Notes: a model not told the origin generated them from the letters alone. A stretch of DNA of 64,000 nucleotides from Chitinophaga pinensis (GCA_945887955.1 CAMCZO010000001.1:50472-114471); one strand, 5' to 3'. Positions 7,958 through 17,015 are shown, numbered from the stretch's first letter. Numbers and translations: made by a program.

Positions 7958-9736
7958 ATGAATAAAATTAAATACATTATAGCTATTTTATTTCCGCTGT
8001 TTTTATTTATTAATATCAGCCAAGCACAAAACTTTTATTCTCAAGTTAGTTCAAAAAAAGTACAAGTCGGTGTCCCTTTCGAATATTCTGTAGTATTTAC
8101 AATCAATACAGGTAATTACACCCCTCCTAATTTTAAAGATTTTGATGTTATTAGTGGTCCAAATCAAAGTAGTAGTTACCAAAATGTGAATGGGGTTGGA
8201 AGTCAACAAATCATAATTTCATATGGTTTAGTTGCAAAACGCGAAGGGAAATTCACTATTGGTCCATCTTCTACAATGTCAGGTTCACAAAAATTAGAAA
8301 CAGCTGCAATTAATGTAGAAGTTGTAAAAGGAAATATAAATTCTAATGACAATGAAACTCAAAATACCTCGAAAAATTCTTCAGGAGATTTATTTATAAA
8401 AACCTCCGCCAATAAAAACAAATGCTACGTTGGCGAACAAATTACTATTCTTCAAAAAGTTTATAGCAGATCTCAAATTGTTGGCTTTCAAAAATTTTCA
8501 CAGCCTACTTATGAGGGTTTTTATTCTCAAGCTCAAGAATCTTCTAGTAAAGGTCAAGTTGCAATAGAAAATATAGATGGTGTTAGTTATTATACCTTTG
8601 AATTGTTTCGTACAATAGCTATCGCCAATAAATCAGGCAAAACTATATTAAACTCAATTCAAGGAGATATTGTTATTAGAAAACAAACTACAGCTAAACC
8701 TAAAAATATTTTTGAACAGTTTTTTGGAGCAAGTTCATATGAAGATATTCCGATTAATACTAAAAGCAAATCAATAGCCATAGAAATTCTTCCTTTGCCT
8801 GAAATAGGAAAGCCTGAATCTTTTATCGGAGCAGTAGGAGACTTTAATTACAAAGTTGATGTTACAAGAAATGAACTAAAAGCCAATGATGCCTTTAATT
8901 TAAAAATGATTATCACCGGTAATGGTAATTTAAAATTAATCAATGCGCCTACTTTAAAATTACCCGATGGGTTTGAGAGTTATGACCCAAAAATAACAGA
9001 ATCTAATAATTCTAAAATGTTCGATTTTTTAATTATTCCTCGAAAGGAAGGTGTTTTTACTTTGAATAATTTAGATTTTTCTTATTTTGATTTAAATTCA
9101 AAAAAATACATTACAAAATCAGCCAAAATAATAAAAATTAATGTTCTAGCCCCAGCTGAAAATAGCAATGAAGCAAAAATATTCTCATCTCAAACTAAAA
9201 TTAAAGAAACCGAAAACGATATAAGATATATTAAAAAAGAAGATTTTATTCTCATAAAAAGCGAAAATGAATTTTTCAACTCTTTTACTCACATTCTATT
9301 TTTAGTTTTTCCTTTGATTGCTTTAGCAACAGGTTTGTTCTTAAGAAAAAATCACATTAAAAATAATAGTAATATAATTTTAGTGAAAGAACGTAAAGCC
9401 GCTAAATTGGCAAAAAAACAATTAATAACCGCTGAAAAATTAATGAAAGAACAAAAGAAAGATGAATTTTATACCGAAGTATTAATGGCTTTAACAAATT
9501 ATTTAGGAAACAAATTAAATATTCCTAAAGCTGAGCTCTCAAAAGAATCTATCACTAAATCATTACAATTAAAAAATATTAACCATTTAACCATACAGAA
9601 TTTAACAAACACAATTGATACAAGCGAATTTGCAAAGTACGCTCCTGGTTCCGTTAGTGGTAATCTTCAAGAAGTTTACAATAACACTGTAGAACTTATA
9701 GCAAATTTAGAACAACAAATTAATAAAAAAATTTAA
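7958..9736 (+). CDS. batD: BatD, large exported Bat protein
   Basis: The 592-residue product has a clear signal peptide from the ATG at 7958 (MNKIKYIIAILFPLFLFI, cleavage near SQAQ). A long beta-rich extracytoplasmic region with Ig-like repeats follows, typical of BatD/protein BatD (DUF11/oxygen-tolerance family). One membrane helix lies near residues 445-465, then a cytoplasmic helical domain with FYTEVLMALTNYLGNKL and EFAKYAPG. An in-frame ATG at 7925 would add 11 residues ahead of the signal peptide and is less likely. The stop abuts the batE ATG with no gap. It is the largest subunit of the presumed Bat complex. Confidence 0.88.
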   Translation: MNKIKYIIAILFPLFLFINISQAQNFYSQVSSKKVQVGVPFEYSVVFTINTGNYTPPNFKDFDVISGPNQSSSYQNVNGVGSQQIIISYGLVAKREGKFTIGPSSTMSGSQKLETAAINVEVVKGNINSNDNETQNTSKNSSGDLFIKTSANKNKCYVGEQITILQKVYSRSQIVGFQKFSQPTYEGFYSQAQESSSKGQVAIENIDGVSYYTFELFRTIAIANKSGKTILNSIQGDIVIRKQTTAKPKNIFEQFFGASSYEDIPINTKSKSIAIEILPLPEIGKPESFIGAVGDFNYKVDVTRNELKANDAFNLKMIITGNGNLKLINAPTLKLPDGFESYDPKITESNNSKMFDFLIIPRKEGVFTLNNLDFSYFDLNSKKYITKSAKIIKINVLAPAENSNEAKIFSSQTKIKETENDIRYIKKEDFILIKSENEFFNSFTHILFLVFPLIALATGLFLRKNHIKNNSNIILVKERKAAKLAKKQLITAEKLMKEQKKDEFYTEVLMALTNYLGNKLNIPKAELSKESITKSLQLKNINHLTIQNLTNTIDTSEFAKYAPGSVSGNLQEVYNNTVELIANLEQQINKKI

Positions 9737-10483
9737 ATGAAAAAGTCAACTATATTATTAATTTTTTTATTTTACTTTAGTAGTAATATCTTTTGTAACG
9801 ATTTAAAAGATGCTGAAAAAGCATACGATTCTAAAAATTTCAAAATCTCAATTCAGCATTATCAAAAATTAATAAACGAGGGCTATAAATCATACCAATT
9901 GTATTTTAATTTAGGAAATTCATATTATCGAAATAACGAATTAGGAAAAGCAATTTATTATTATGAATTAGCAAGTAAATCAAATCCTACCGACGACGAT
10001 ATTAAAATTAATCTTGCTATTGCCACTTCCAAAACAATTGATAAAGTAAATTCGAAAGAAAACTTTTTTATCACTGCAATTAAAACAAATATTCTGTCAT
10101 CTTTTTCAACATTCACTTGGAGTATTTTTACAATCTCATTTATTAGTCTTGCTTCAATATTGTTTTTTATTTTTATAAACTCTAATAACATTCTGATTAA
10201 AAGGATTTCATTTATTGGAACCTGTTTTTGTTTTATATTATTCACCTTAAGCTACTTTCTAGGATATACTTCTCTAAAATCTAAATCTGAAAATAAGTTT
10301 GCAATTATTACCTCAAAAGAAATAAAAATTTTAAACGAACCAACCATTTCAGGCATATCAAAATTTAACTTACACGAAGGAACTAAAATAAGAGTAGTCG
10401 AAAATAAAGGTGAATGGATTCTAATTAAATTGGATAATGGCAATGAAGGTTGGATAAAAACAACAGATGTTGGAATTATTTAG
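9737..10483 (+). CDS. batE: BatE, TPR and SH3-like membrane protein
   Basis: The 248-residue product has a signal-like N-terminus (MKKSTILLIFLFYFSSNIF) and TPR repeats at about 24-90 (LYFNLGNSYYRNNELGKAIYYYELAS). Two hydrophobic helices follow at about 122-142 and 150-172, then a C-terminal bacterial SH3-like domain at about 185-248 ending in GWIKTTDVGII. This TPR-TM-SH3 plan is that of BatE. It closes the operon; the stop is one base from the stop of the convergent gene on the other strand, and no hairpin terminator is visible between them. Confidence 0.87.
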   Translation: MKKSTILLIFLFYFSSNIFCNDLKDAEKAYDSKNFKISIQHYQKLINEGYKSYQLYFNLGNSYYRNNELGKAIYYYELASKSNPTDDDIKINLAIATSKTIDKVNSKENFFITAIKTNILSSFSTFTWSIFTISFISLASILFFIFINSNNILIKRISFIGTCFCFILFTLSYFLGYTSLKSKSENKFAIITSKEIKILNEPTISGISKFNLHEGTKIRVVENKGEWILIKLDNGNEGWIKTTDVGII

Positions 10484-10484
10484 C

Positions 10485-11114
10485 TTAGTTTTCACTCGAA
10501 CTTTGAAAACCTAAATTTACTTTTTTAGGGTCAAACGTTATTTCAATAAAATCATCGCCACCTTTATAATAATTTAAAACTAATGGCGATGTCTTATCCC
10601 AATCCTCAATTGGGTCTTTTGTCATATCAGTTATCCCTTTCATACATGACGAAATAGTTCTTTGCTTCCACATAGATTTATTAGTTTTAGTATTCCACCT
10701 TACAAAAAATAATTTTGTTTCTTTTCCAGATTCACACTTTGGATTATTAGTTAAAGGCTTACTAAATGCATCTACATATATTAAAACATAAACAGTATCA
10801 GCTTTTTTTTCTTGAAATAATAGTTTAAACACTTCTGGATCACGACAGATTGAATCATTCATACAATAATTCAAAACAGTATCATTAGTTATTAGATTAA
10901 AACACAACTTAATCCGTTCTGTATTATTTTTAGCTTTTTTTGTGTATACCAAAAACTGGCGAGGAATTTTCAACTCTTTTATTGCAAGTTTAGTCGAATC
11001 AGAAGCAAGCGAATCAACTTCTATAGATTCAACCTTTGGCTTTTTTGTTTTTCTTGTCTGAGCATTCGCAAATGATACAAACATCATTAAGGCGATTATT
11101 ATAAATTTATACAT
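10485..11114 (-). CDS. Exported protein of unknown function
   Basis: The 209-residue product has a signal peptide (MYKFIIIALMMFVSFANAQ, cleavage after ANA). The mature part starts with a Lys/Ser/Asp-rich linker and continues as a compact domain with four or five cysteines, including LCFNLITND, NYCMNDSICRD and SSCMKGIT. I do not recognise the family. The ATG lies only 4 nt downstream of a perfect -7 box, which supports this start and suggests a leaderless mRNA. The gene is monocistronic as far as can be seen, convergent with batE. Confidence 0.75.
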   Translation of the reverse strand: MYKFIIIALMMFVSFANAQTRKTKKPKVESIEVDSLASDSTKLAIKELKIPRQFLVYTKKAKNNTERIKLCFNLITNDTVLNYCMNDSICRDPEVFKLLFQEKKADTVYVLIYVDAFSKPLTNNPKCESGKETKLFFVRWNTKTNKSMWKQRTISSCMKGITDMTKDPIEDWDKTSPLVLNYYKGGDDFIEITFDPKKVNLGFQSSSEN

Positions 11115-11118
11115 AAAG

Positions 11119-11126
11119 CAAATTTA
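11119..11126 (-). promoter_or_regulatory. -7 box directly before the start codon
   Basis: On the minus strand this reads TAAATTTG, a match to TAnnTTTG. Its last base is 4 nt from the ATG at 11114, so transcription would begin at or next to the start codon. No -33 TTG is obvious. Confidence 0.55.
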
Positions 11127-11210
11127 TAAAAAAAACTGATTTTTTTAGGAATATTCTTGCCTTTTATCCTATACTTTTTAACAGGCTATTTATATAATTA
11201 AATAAATTCA

Positions 11211-11855
11211 TTAAAACCTACCCGCCTCAATCAATTTAACAGCTCTTTCTATCATCAAATCTTCTATATTGGCGTCATATTCAACTTTCATATTATGCCC
11301 GAATAATCTAGCTACCGATTGATATAAAACTGCCTGAAAACCACCACGAAATTGTTTTACTATTTCATAAGTTGTTTTTCCCGATTCTCGGGCAATTAAT
11401 TTCATCAATACTTTTCCTTGATTTATCGATAAATTTTTTAAATCTGTTTCAAATTGAATCCTTAAATCTTTTTCACAAGTTTTAATAAATTCTTTTCTTA
11501 ATCCACTATCATTTATCTTTTCTAATGCTTTATCATATTCCTTAAGCTTGGCTGCAGCTAAAATAGCATATGGATAAACTATCTTTACATTATATTTTAC
11601 TTTAGTCCATTGCTCTAACTGTTTTTTATTTTTAAAAACAAAATCAGTATAAACAAAATATGTTGATAAATCGACAACCGGAAAAGTGTCGCCATTAATT
11701 ATTTCTGCCCTACACCAGAATCCATTTTTAGGTAAAATAGTAAAATCTTGGTTATTGTTTTGAGAACTAATTCCATAATTTATAAATAAAAAAAAACAAC
11801 AAAGAATTTCTTTGATTAAATAACCGCTTTTAATTAAATAATTATATTGGCTCAT
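11211..11855 (-). CDS. DUF4294 domain protein, exported
   Basis: The 214-residue product has a hydrophobic N-terminal stretch (about 17-28) ending before SSQNNN. It is followed by a domain I recognise as DUF4294, a Bacteroidota-restricted family: the early INGDTFPVVDLSTYFVY and the later GKVLMKLIARESGKTTYEIV and FGHNMKVEYD are characteristic. No catalytic motif is known. The two short residues preceding the hydrophobic stretch (SQYNYL, SGYL) make the exact start uncertain. The gene lies 47 bp downstream of accC on the same strand and could be read through from it. Confidence 0.75.
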   Translation of the reverse strand: MSQYNYLIKSGYLIKEILCCFFLFINYGISSQNNNQDFTILPKNGFWCRAEIINGDTFPVVDLSTYFVYTDFVFKNKKQLEQWTKVKYNVKIVYPYAILAAAKLKEYDKALEKINDSGLRKEFIKTCEKDLRIQFETDLKNLSINQGKVLMKLIARESGKTTYEIVKQFRGGFQAVLYQSVARLFGHNMKVEYDANIEDLMIERAVKLIEAGRF

Positions 11856-11902
11856 CTAATTATTAATTATCAGAAACACATAAGGTAACCCATAATCAAA
11901 AA

Positions 11903-13387
11903 TTAATTTAATCTTTTATTCTTCCAATTACTTTTTTTAAAAGATTGTTCAGGTAATTCATTAATTGATTGCGTTTTATTTTGAAATATAATTGAGCTTG
12001 CTAATGCAGCAATTTCTATAAATTCAGGGGCATTTGATTTTAATAGTTCAGGGGCAAAAAAATTATTAATAAATCCAGTGTCAAACTTCCCACTAATAAA
12101 TGCATTATGCTTCAAAACAAATTTGCAAAAATCAAGTGTTGTTTCTACTCCCACAATTTTATAATCATCAATTGCTCGTAACATTTTTTCTATGGCTTCC
12201 GTTCTATCTTTTCCATGTACAATTAACTTAGAAATCATTGGATCATAATAAATAGGAATATCCATACCTTCCTCAAAGCCATCATCTATTCTAACTCCAG
12301 GTCCACTAGGCGTTTTATAAACTAGTAACTTACCAATATCAGGTAAAAAGTTATTTAACGGGTCTTCAGCACATACTCTTACTTCAATAGCATGGCCATT
12401 TATTTTTAAATTATCTTGTGTAAAATTTAATTTTTCATTTCTAGCGACTTTAATTTGTTCCTTAACTAAATCTATGCCAGTAATCATTTCCGAAACAGGA
12501 TGCTCTACCTGCAAACGAGTGTTCATTTCTAAAAAATAAAAATTCATCTGATCATCCAACAAAAACTCAACAGTACCCGCTCCACTATAATTACATGCTT
12601 TGGCTACATCCACTGCACATTCCCCCATCTTTTTTCGTAATTCAGGACTTAAAACACTGCTAGGAGCTTCTTCAATTAATTTTTGATGCCTGCGTTGAAT
12701 ACTACATTCACGCTCAAATAAATAAACACAATTTCCATGATTATCAGCCAATAATTGAATTTCAATATGTCGGGGGCAGCTAGCATAACGCTCAATAAAA
12801 ACAGCCCCATTACCGAAAGCAGAAATAGCTTCACTTACAGCCAAATTCATTTGCTCTTCAATCTCATCCTCTTTTTCTACTAAACGCATTCCTTTTCCGC
12901 CTCCTCCCGCACTCGCCTTAATTAATAACGGAAATCCAATTTCTTTAGCTATTTTAATCGCGTCTTTTAAATCACTAATAGCACCCTCCGATCCCGGAAT
13001 CATAGGAACATTATACTTTTTAGCAGTTGCCTTTGCGCTTAATTTATCCCCCATCATATCCATACTCTCGGCACTTGGTCCAATAAATGTAATGCCAGCA
13101 GCTTTAACTTTTCGAGCAAAATCTGCATTTTCACTTAAAAATCCATACCCTGGATGAATTCCATCAACTCCTAATTGCTTACTAATTTCAATAATTTTAT
13201 CTCCTTGCAAATAGGATTGTGAACTTGGAGGGGGACCAATACATACTGCTTCATCAGCATATCTTACAAAAAGAGCATTTCTGTCCGCTTCAGAAAAAAT
13301 AGCCACAGTCTTTATTCCCATTTCTCTAACACTTCGCATTATTCGCAAGGCTATTTCTCCTCTATTGGCAATTAATATTTTCTTCAT
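11903..13387 (-). CDS. accC: Biotin carboxylase subunit of an acyl-CoA carboxylase
   Basis: The 494-residue product carboxylates biotin on a carrier protein using ATP and bicarbonate. It begins with KKILIANRGEIALRI, has the glycine-rich ATP-grasp loop AGGGGKG at 160-166 and the catalytic EMNTRLQVEHPVSE segment. Classical AccC is about 450 residues; here the last 45 residues extend the protein (AALASSIIFQNK..., FKKSNWKNKRLN), as in the alpha subunits of Bacteroidota propionyl- or methylcrotonyl-type carboxylases. No biotin carrier or carboxyltransferase gene is adjacent, so the substrate (acetyl-, propionyl- or other acyl-CoA) cannot be fixed. A -7-like TATCTTTA lies at 13416-13423 on the minus strand. 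Confidence 0.9.
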   Translation of the reverse strand: MKKILIANRGEIALRIMRSVREMGIKTVAIFSEADRNALFVRYADEAVCIGPPPSSQSYLQGDKIIEISKQLGVDGIHPGYGFLSENADFARKVKAAGITFIGPSAESMDMMGDKLSAKATAKKYNVPMIPGSEGAISDLKDAIKIAKEIGFPLLIKASAGGGGKGMRLVEKEDEIEEQMNLAVSEAISAFGNGAVFIERYASCPRHIEIQLLADNHGNCVYLFERECSIQRRHQKLIEEAPSSVLSPELRKKMGECAVDVAKACNYSGAGTVEFLLDDQMNFYFLEMNTRLQVEHPVSEMITGIDLVKEQIKVARNEKLNFTQDNLKINGHAIEVRVCAEDPLNNFLPDIGKLLVYKTPSGPGVRIDDGFEEGMDIPIYYDPMISKLIVHGKDRTEAIEKMLRAIDDYKIVGVETTLDFCKFVLKHNAFISGKFDTGFINNFFAPELLKSNAPEFIEIAALASSIIFQNKTQSINELPEQSFKKSNWKNKRLN

Positions 13388-13415
13388 AAAACTTTTAAAT
13401 CATTGTAATCTAAGT

Positions 13416-13423
13416 TAAAGATA
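13416..13423 (-). promoter_or_regulatory. Possible -7 box of the biotin carboxylase gene
   Basis: The minus strand reads TATCTTTA, one base from TAnnTTTG. Transcription would start near 13410, giving a leader of about 22 nt. No convincing -33 element. The 151-bp divergent gap also feeds the YdcF-like gene, where TATTTTCG at 13525-13532 is a weaker -7 candidate. Confidence 0.35.
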
Positions 13424-13538
13424 ATAATTAGATTGTATAGTTTTAAAATACAGCTTCTCTCTTTTTGAGATTTTATCAAAAGAATAAAAAAATAATTATA
13501 ATATCTTAATCAATTTCTTTTTACTATTTTCGAGTATT

Positions 13539-14306
13539 ATGTTTTTTGTTTTATCTAAAATTTTAGATTTTCTTTTTTCTCCCTTAGTTTGGGTTTTTAT
13601 TTTATTAATCTATTCTTTTCTCACTAAAATAGAATCCAAATCTAAAAAATTACGAATTTTTGGATTTACTCTTCTTTATATTTGCTCAAACTCTTTTATT
13701 ATTGATGAATGCTACAGAGTTTGGGAGCCAGTTAATAATGACTTCGAAATAAAAAAAAATAAAATTGAAGGTGCAATAGTACTTGGTGGAATTGGAGAAG
13801 TAGATTTAAGTTTAAATAAAATTAATTTTAGTCGAAGTGCCGATCGTCTTTTTCAAACGTTACCATTATTTCATAAAGGTAGAATTAAACACATTATCTT
13901 TACAGGAGGATCGGGTAGCATTGAATTTCCTGAAAAAAAAGAAGCCCTTTATGTAAAAAAATACTTAAAGAGCATCAATTTTCCTGATAGCGCATTAATT
14001 GTAGAATCCGAAAGTAAAAACACCTATGAAAATGCTCTATTCACAAAAAAAATAATTGATAGCTTAAATTTAAATGGTTCGTTTATTCTTGTTACATCTG
14101 CTATTCATATGCCAAGAGCCATGGCTGTGTTTAAAAAAGTAGGTTTCAAAAACTTAATTCCATTTACTACCAATAAAGTAAGCGGTATCAGACGATACAC
14201 GTTCGATCATTTATTTATACCAAACTCTTCTGCAATTAGTAATTTAAATTCACTAATTCATGAATGGATTGGTTATATCACATACAAAATTAAAGGATAT
14301 GCCTGA
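13539..14306 (+). CDS. YdcF/ElyC-family (DUF218) membrane protein
   Basis: The 255-residue product has two N-terminal membrane helices (about 4-22 and 33-51), then a DUF218 domain. Typical DUF218 blocks are seen: GAIVLGGIG (about 84-92), FTGGSGS (about 125-131), ESESKNTYENA (about 153-163) and LVTSAIHMPRAMAVFKKVGF (about 185-204). Members such as SanA, ElyC and YdcF act at the cell envelope, and some affect lipid carrier or peptidoglycan metabolism; the reaction is not established. The 3' end overlaps the next gene by 8 bp, indicating a two-gene operon. Confidence 0.85.
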   Translation: MFFVLSKILDFLFSPLVWVFILLIYSFLTKIESKSKKLRIFGFTLLYICSNSFIIDECYRVWEPVNNDFEIKKNKIEGAIVLGGIGEVDLSLNKINFSRSADRLFQTLPLFHKGRIKHIIFTGGSGSIEFPEKKEALYVKKYLKSINFPDSALIVESESKNTYENALFTKKIIDSLNLNGSFILVTSAIHMPRAMAVFKKVGFKNLIPFTTNKVSGIRRYTFDHLFIPNSSAISNLNSLIHEWIGYITYKIKGYA

Positions 14307-15579
14307 TTTTAATGAAGATTTACTTCAGCTAATCTGGCAAAATAAACTATTTAAACCCATTCCTTTAATTACAAAGTCTGGTATAGAAATTCAAATTTTA
14401 AAACCCGGAGATCTTAATAAAGATTCAGGACCAGATTTTTTCAATGCCAAAATTCGAATTGATGATTTAATTTTGGTTGGAAATATTGAAATTCATATTA
14501 AAACAAGCGATTGGCTAAAACATAAACATCAAAATGATAAAGCCTATGACAATATTATATTACATGCCGTATATGAGCACGATAAAGAGATTATTCAAAA
14601 CACAAAGAATCACGTAGAAATTTTAGAATTAAAACCATTAATATCCGAAAAAACAATTGAAACATACCGAAAATTAGTTTTTACAAAAGAAAAATTACCT
14701 TGCCATGGTCAACTTAAAACAATTACTAATTTAAAATTTATAAGTTGGATTGATAGAATGGCGATTGAACGTTTAGAAATAAAAACCAAAAGAATTGAGC
14801 ATATATTTAATTCATATCATCATGATTATACACAAACTTTTTTTACAATATTAATCCGAAACTTTGGATTTAAAGTGAATGCGGTGCCATTTGAATTAAT
14901 TGCCAAACAATTGCCAGTTCATTGTTTACTTAAGCATGCCGATAATTTATTACAGCTCGAAGCAATACTTTTGGGAATATCAGGACTATTAGATGCGCAA
15001 TCTAAAAATAAATATATCCAATCTTTACAAAACGAATTTGAATTTTTAAAAAATAAATATAATTTAATTCCTTTAAATCATAGTATTTTTAAATTCTCTA
15101 GACTACGCCCAGCTAACTTTCCAACCATTAGACTGATTCAATTAGCTAAATTAATTTATACAAATTCAGATTTATTAATTGCACCGCAAAAATTAAAAAC
15201 ATACAATCAAATTAAAAAGGCGCTCCAAATAAATTTATCTGGATATTGGTTAAACCATTATACTTTAACTGGTGATGCCGTGAATAAAGAACTTGGCTTT
15301 GGCAAAGACTCAATAGAAAATATAATCATTAATTCCTTTGCTCCATTTTATTTTTTTTATTCAAAAAAATTATCTAAACCTGAATTTGGGATTTATGCTA
15401 TAGAATTATTAAACAATTGCTCATTCGAGATAAACTCTAAAACTAAACTATATAGCGATAAAAAAAACATCTTAAAAACCGCTTCTGATAGTCAAGCTCT
15501 TATTAATTTATATGATGATTATTGTAGTAAAAAAAAATGTTTGAATTGTGCTATTGCTAGCGAATTATTAAAAAGCTAA
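14299..15579 (+). CDS. DUF2851 family protein
   Basis: The 426-residue product matches DUF2851, common in Bacteroidota and of unknown function. Recognisable segments are FNEDLLQLIWQNKLF at the N-terminus, the block DSGPDFFNAKIRIDD and GNIEIHIKTSDWLKHKH, and a C-terminal cysteine cluster (DYCSKKKCLNCAIA) that may bind metal. The early part resembles restriction-endonuclease-like folds in layout (E-x-H-x-K near a conserved D), which is only an inference. I chose the ATG at 14299, which starts MPDFNED and overlaps the previous stop; an in-frame ATG at 14260 would add 13 residues encoded within the upstream gene. Confidence 0.85.
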   Translation: MPDFNEDLLQLIWQNKLFKPIPLITKSGIEIQILKPGDLNKDSGPDFFNAKIRIDDLILVGNIEIHIKTSDWLKHKHQNDKAYDNIILHAVYEHDKEIIQNTKNHVEILELKPLISEKTIETYRKLVFTKEKLPCHGQLKTITNLKFISWIDRMAIERLEIKTKRIEHIFNSYHHDYTQTFFTILIRNFGFKVNAVPFELIAKQLPVHCLLKHADNLLQLEAILLGISGLLDAQSKNKYIQSLQNEFEFLKNKYNLIPLNHSIFKFSRLRPANFPTIRLIQLAKLIYTNSDLLIAPQKLKTYNQIKKALQINLSGYWLNHYTLTGDAVNKELGFGKDSIENIIINSFAPFYFFYSKKLSKPEFGIYAIELLNNCSFEINSKTKLYSDKKNILKTASDSQALINLYDDYCSKKKCLNCAIASELLKS

Positions 15580-15641
15580 TAATCCTTATTTCAAAAACCT
15601 AATTAACCTTTTTATTTTTTTTTAAAACTATTCGTTTTTTA

Positions 15642-15649
15642 TATCTTTG
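15642..15649 (+). promoter_or_regulatory. -7 box directly before the PspC gene
   Basis: TATCTTTG is an exact TAnnTTTG match and its last base is 5 nt from the ATG at 15655. Transcription would start at or next to the start codon, so the mRNA is probably leaderless. The expected -33 position is T-rich without a clear TTTG. Confidence 0.6.
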
Positions 15650-15654
15650 TATTT

Positions 15655-15891
15655 ATGATAAATAAAATTCGACATTGGTTTGAAAGTAAAGCCTTTGGAG
15701 TTTGCGATTGGTTTGGAAATCGGCTAGGCATAAAAAGTAATACAATTAGAATGTATTTTATTTATTTATCTTTTTTTACTTTCGGAAGCCCAATTATTAT
15801 TTATTTTATGATGGCTTTTATACTAGAACATAAAAAGTATTTTAAACCTTTTTATTTTCGAAAAAGACCAAGCTTTTGGGATATCGATTAA
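15655..15891 (+). CDS. Small PspC-domain protein
   Basis: The 78-residue product is a short PspC-like protein: an N-terminal amphipathic part (RHWFESKAFGVCDWFGNRLGI), then a single membrane segment at about 33-56, then a basic tail ending RKRPSFWDID. The VCDWFGNRLGI part is the PspC signature. In proteobacteria PspC signals membrane stress to PspF; here no PspA or PspF is nearby and a related membrane-stress role is only inferred. Small PspC genes next to DUF2851 genes are usual in Flavobacteriia. It is followed by a strong hairpin terminator. Confidence 0.8.
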   Translation: MINKIRHWFESKAFGVCDWFGNRLGIKSNTIRMYFIYLSFFTFGSPIIIYFMMAFILEHKKYFKPFYFRKRPSFWDID

Positions 15892-15970
15892 GTATAATTT
15901 ATATAATTATAAATTTACTTTAAGAAATTATTGTCCAAATTTATAAATCAACTAAATAATATTTAAACAA

Positions 15971-15999
15971 AAAACCCTAAGTTTATATCTTAGGGTTTT
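15971..15999. terminator. Bidirectional hairpin terminator
   Basis: An 11-bp perfect inverted repeat (AAAACCCTAAG / CTTAGGGTTTT) with a 7-nt loop lies between the PspC gene and the convergent DUF1573 gene. The A/T runs on both sides provide a U-tract on either strand. Confidence 0.85.
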
Positions 16000-16022
16000 G
16001 ATTTATAAAAATAAACTAAAAA

Positions 16023-16466
16023 TTAATTTCCAGCGGGTGTTTGTGGCTTTAATTTAATTTCGCCTTTTATTCGGATTTTTTTAGAAGAAAACTTTGAATT
16101 AGATGTTACGGTAACATTCTTTTCAAATCGACCTTCCCGTTTAGTATCATACTTCACCTTAATTACGCCACCTTTTCCTGGCAAAATTGGTTCTTGAGGC
16201 CAACCTGGCTTACCATCAATAGTTGTTGCAGTACAGCCACATTCTCCAGTAACAGATGTTATTGTTAATGGGGATTTTCCAATATTTGTAAATTTAAATT
16301 CACGTAAACCATTGGCATCATAATCTATAGTTCCATAATCTAATAACTCTGTTTCAAATTTAAGATCAGGTGCATTTGGATCTATACTCGGTATTACAGA
16401 TTCTTGCGCAAAAAATCGAAAGGAAAAACAAAAAGATAATAATACAAATAAAAATATTTTTTTCAT
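16023..16466 (-). CDS. DUF1573 domain exported protein (second of pair)
   Basis: The 147-residue product has a signal peptide (MKKIFLFVLLSFCFSFRFFAQ) and a DUF1573 domain, an Ig-like fold of about 100 residues. The family core is clear: DYGTIDYDANGLREFKFTN, then LTITSVTGECGCT and the end KVKYDTKREGRFEKNVTVTSN. It is a paralogue of the gene 2 bp upstream, sharing the GxCGCT and EPILPGK motifs. DUF1573 proteins are frequent envelope proteins in Bacteroidota without an assigned function. The two genes are surely co-transcribed and end at the hairpin at 15971-15999. Confidence 0.9.
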   Translation of the reverse strand: MKKIFLFVLLSFCFSFRFFAQESVIPSIDPNAPDLKFETELLDYGTIDYDANGLREFKFTNIGKSPLTITSVTGECGCTATTIDGKPGWPQEPILPGKGGVIKVKYDTKREGRFEKNVTVTSNSKFSSKKIRIKGEIKLKPQTPAGN

Positions 16467-16468
16467 AA

Positions 16469-16966
16469 TTATTGTCCTTTCTTTTCAACCGGAGCTCCAG
16501 CTGGAGTTGGATTTTGAGGAAATGCCTCATCTACTGGTTTTGGCTCTACCTCACCTTTAATAGTTAAAACCACATTGCCACTTTTAGCATTTGAAGTTAC
16601 AGTAACAGTTTTATAAATACCTCCTGGACGATTTGTATCATATTTAACTTTTATAACACTATTCTTTCCTGGTAAAATTGGTTCCTTTGGGCATTGAGGA
16701 ACCGTACAACCACAACTTCCTTGACAATTAGTAATGACTAATGGCTCTTTTCCGTTATTTGTAAACTTAAATTCACACTCTCCATTACCTCCAAAAGGCA
16801 CTTTGCCATAATCATGAATTAATTTATCCATTTTGATGTCTGCTAAACTTGTGCTAGCAGCAGGCGCATCATGACCATGCCCATCTGTTGAACTATGTGT
16901 GTCTTGAGCAATTGTTAAAGCAGAAATTCCTGCTAAAAAACCTAAAGTAAAAATTATTTTTTTCAT
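16469..16966 (-). CDS. DUF1573 domain exported protein (first of pair)
   Basis: The 165-residue product has a signal peptide (MKKIIFTLGFLAGISALTIAQ), a short His/Ala-rich linker (STDGHGHDAPAAS) and a DUF1573 domain. Family features are DYGKVPFGGNGECEFKFTN, the cysteine motif CQGSCGCTVPQC and KVKYDTNRPGGIYKTVTV. It has two more cysteines in the loop than its neighbour, which might form an extra disulfide. It is followed 2 bp later by the paralogue. A -7-like TATCTTTA is at 17008-17015 on the minus strand. Confidence 0.9.
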   Translation of the reverse strand: MKKIIFTLGFLAGISALTIAQDTHSSTDGHGHDAPAASTSLADIKMDKLIHDYGKVPFGGNGECEFKFTNNGKEPLVITNCQGSCGCTVPQCPKEPILPGKNSVIKVKYDTNRPGGIYKTVTVTSNAKSGNVVLTIKGEVEPKPVDEAFPQNPTPAGAPVEKKGQ

Positions 16967-17007
16967 GACTTTTTTTGTTTTTTTTTATTAATGATAAAAT
17001 CCTACCA

Positions 17008-17015
17008 TAAAGATA
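17008..17015 (-). promoter_or_regulatory. Possible -7 box of the DUF1573 pair
   Basis: The minus strand reads TATCTTTA, one base off TAnnTTTG; the leader would be about 35 nt. No -33 TTTG at ideal spacing was found. Confidence 0.35.

Noticed and set aside
13450-13475. TCTC-loop-GAGA hairpin between accC and the YdcF-like gene
   Set aside because: A 4-bp stem is within chance expectation and neither gene ends there.
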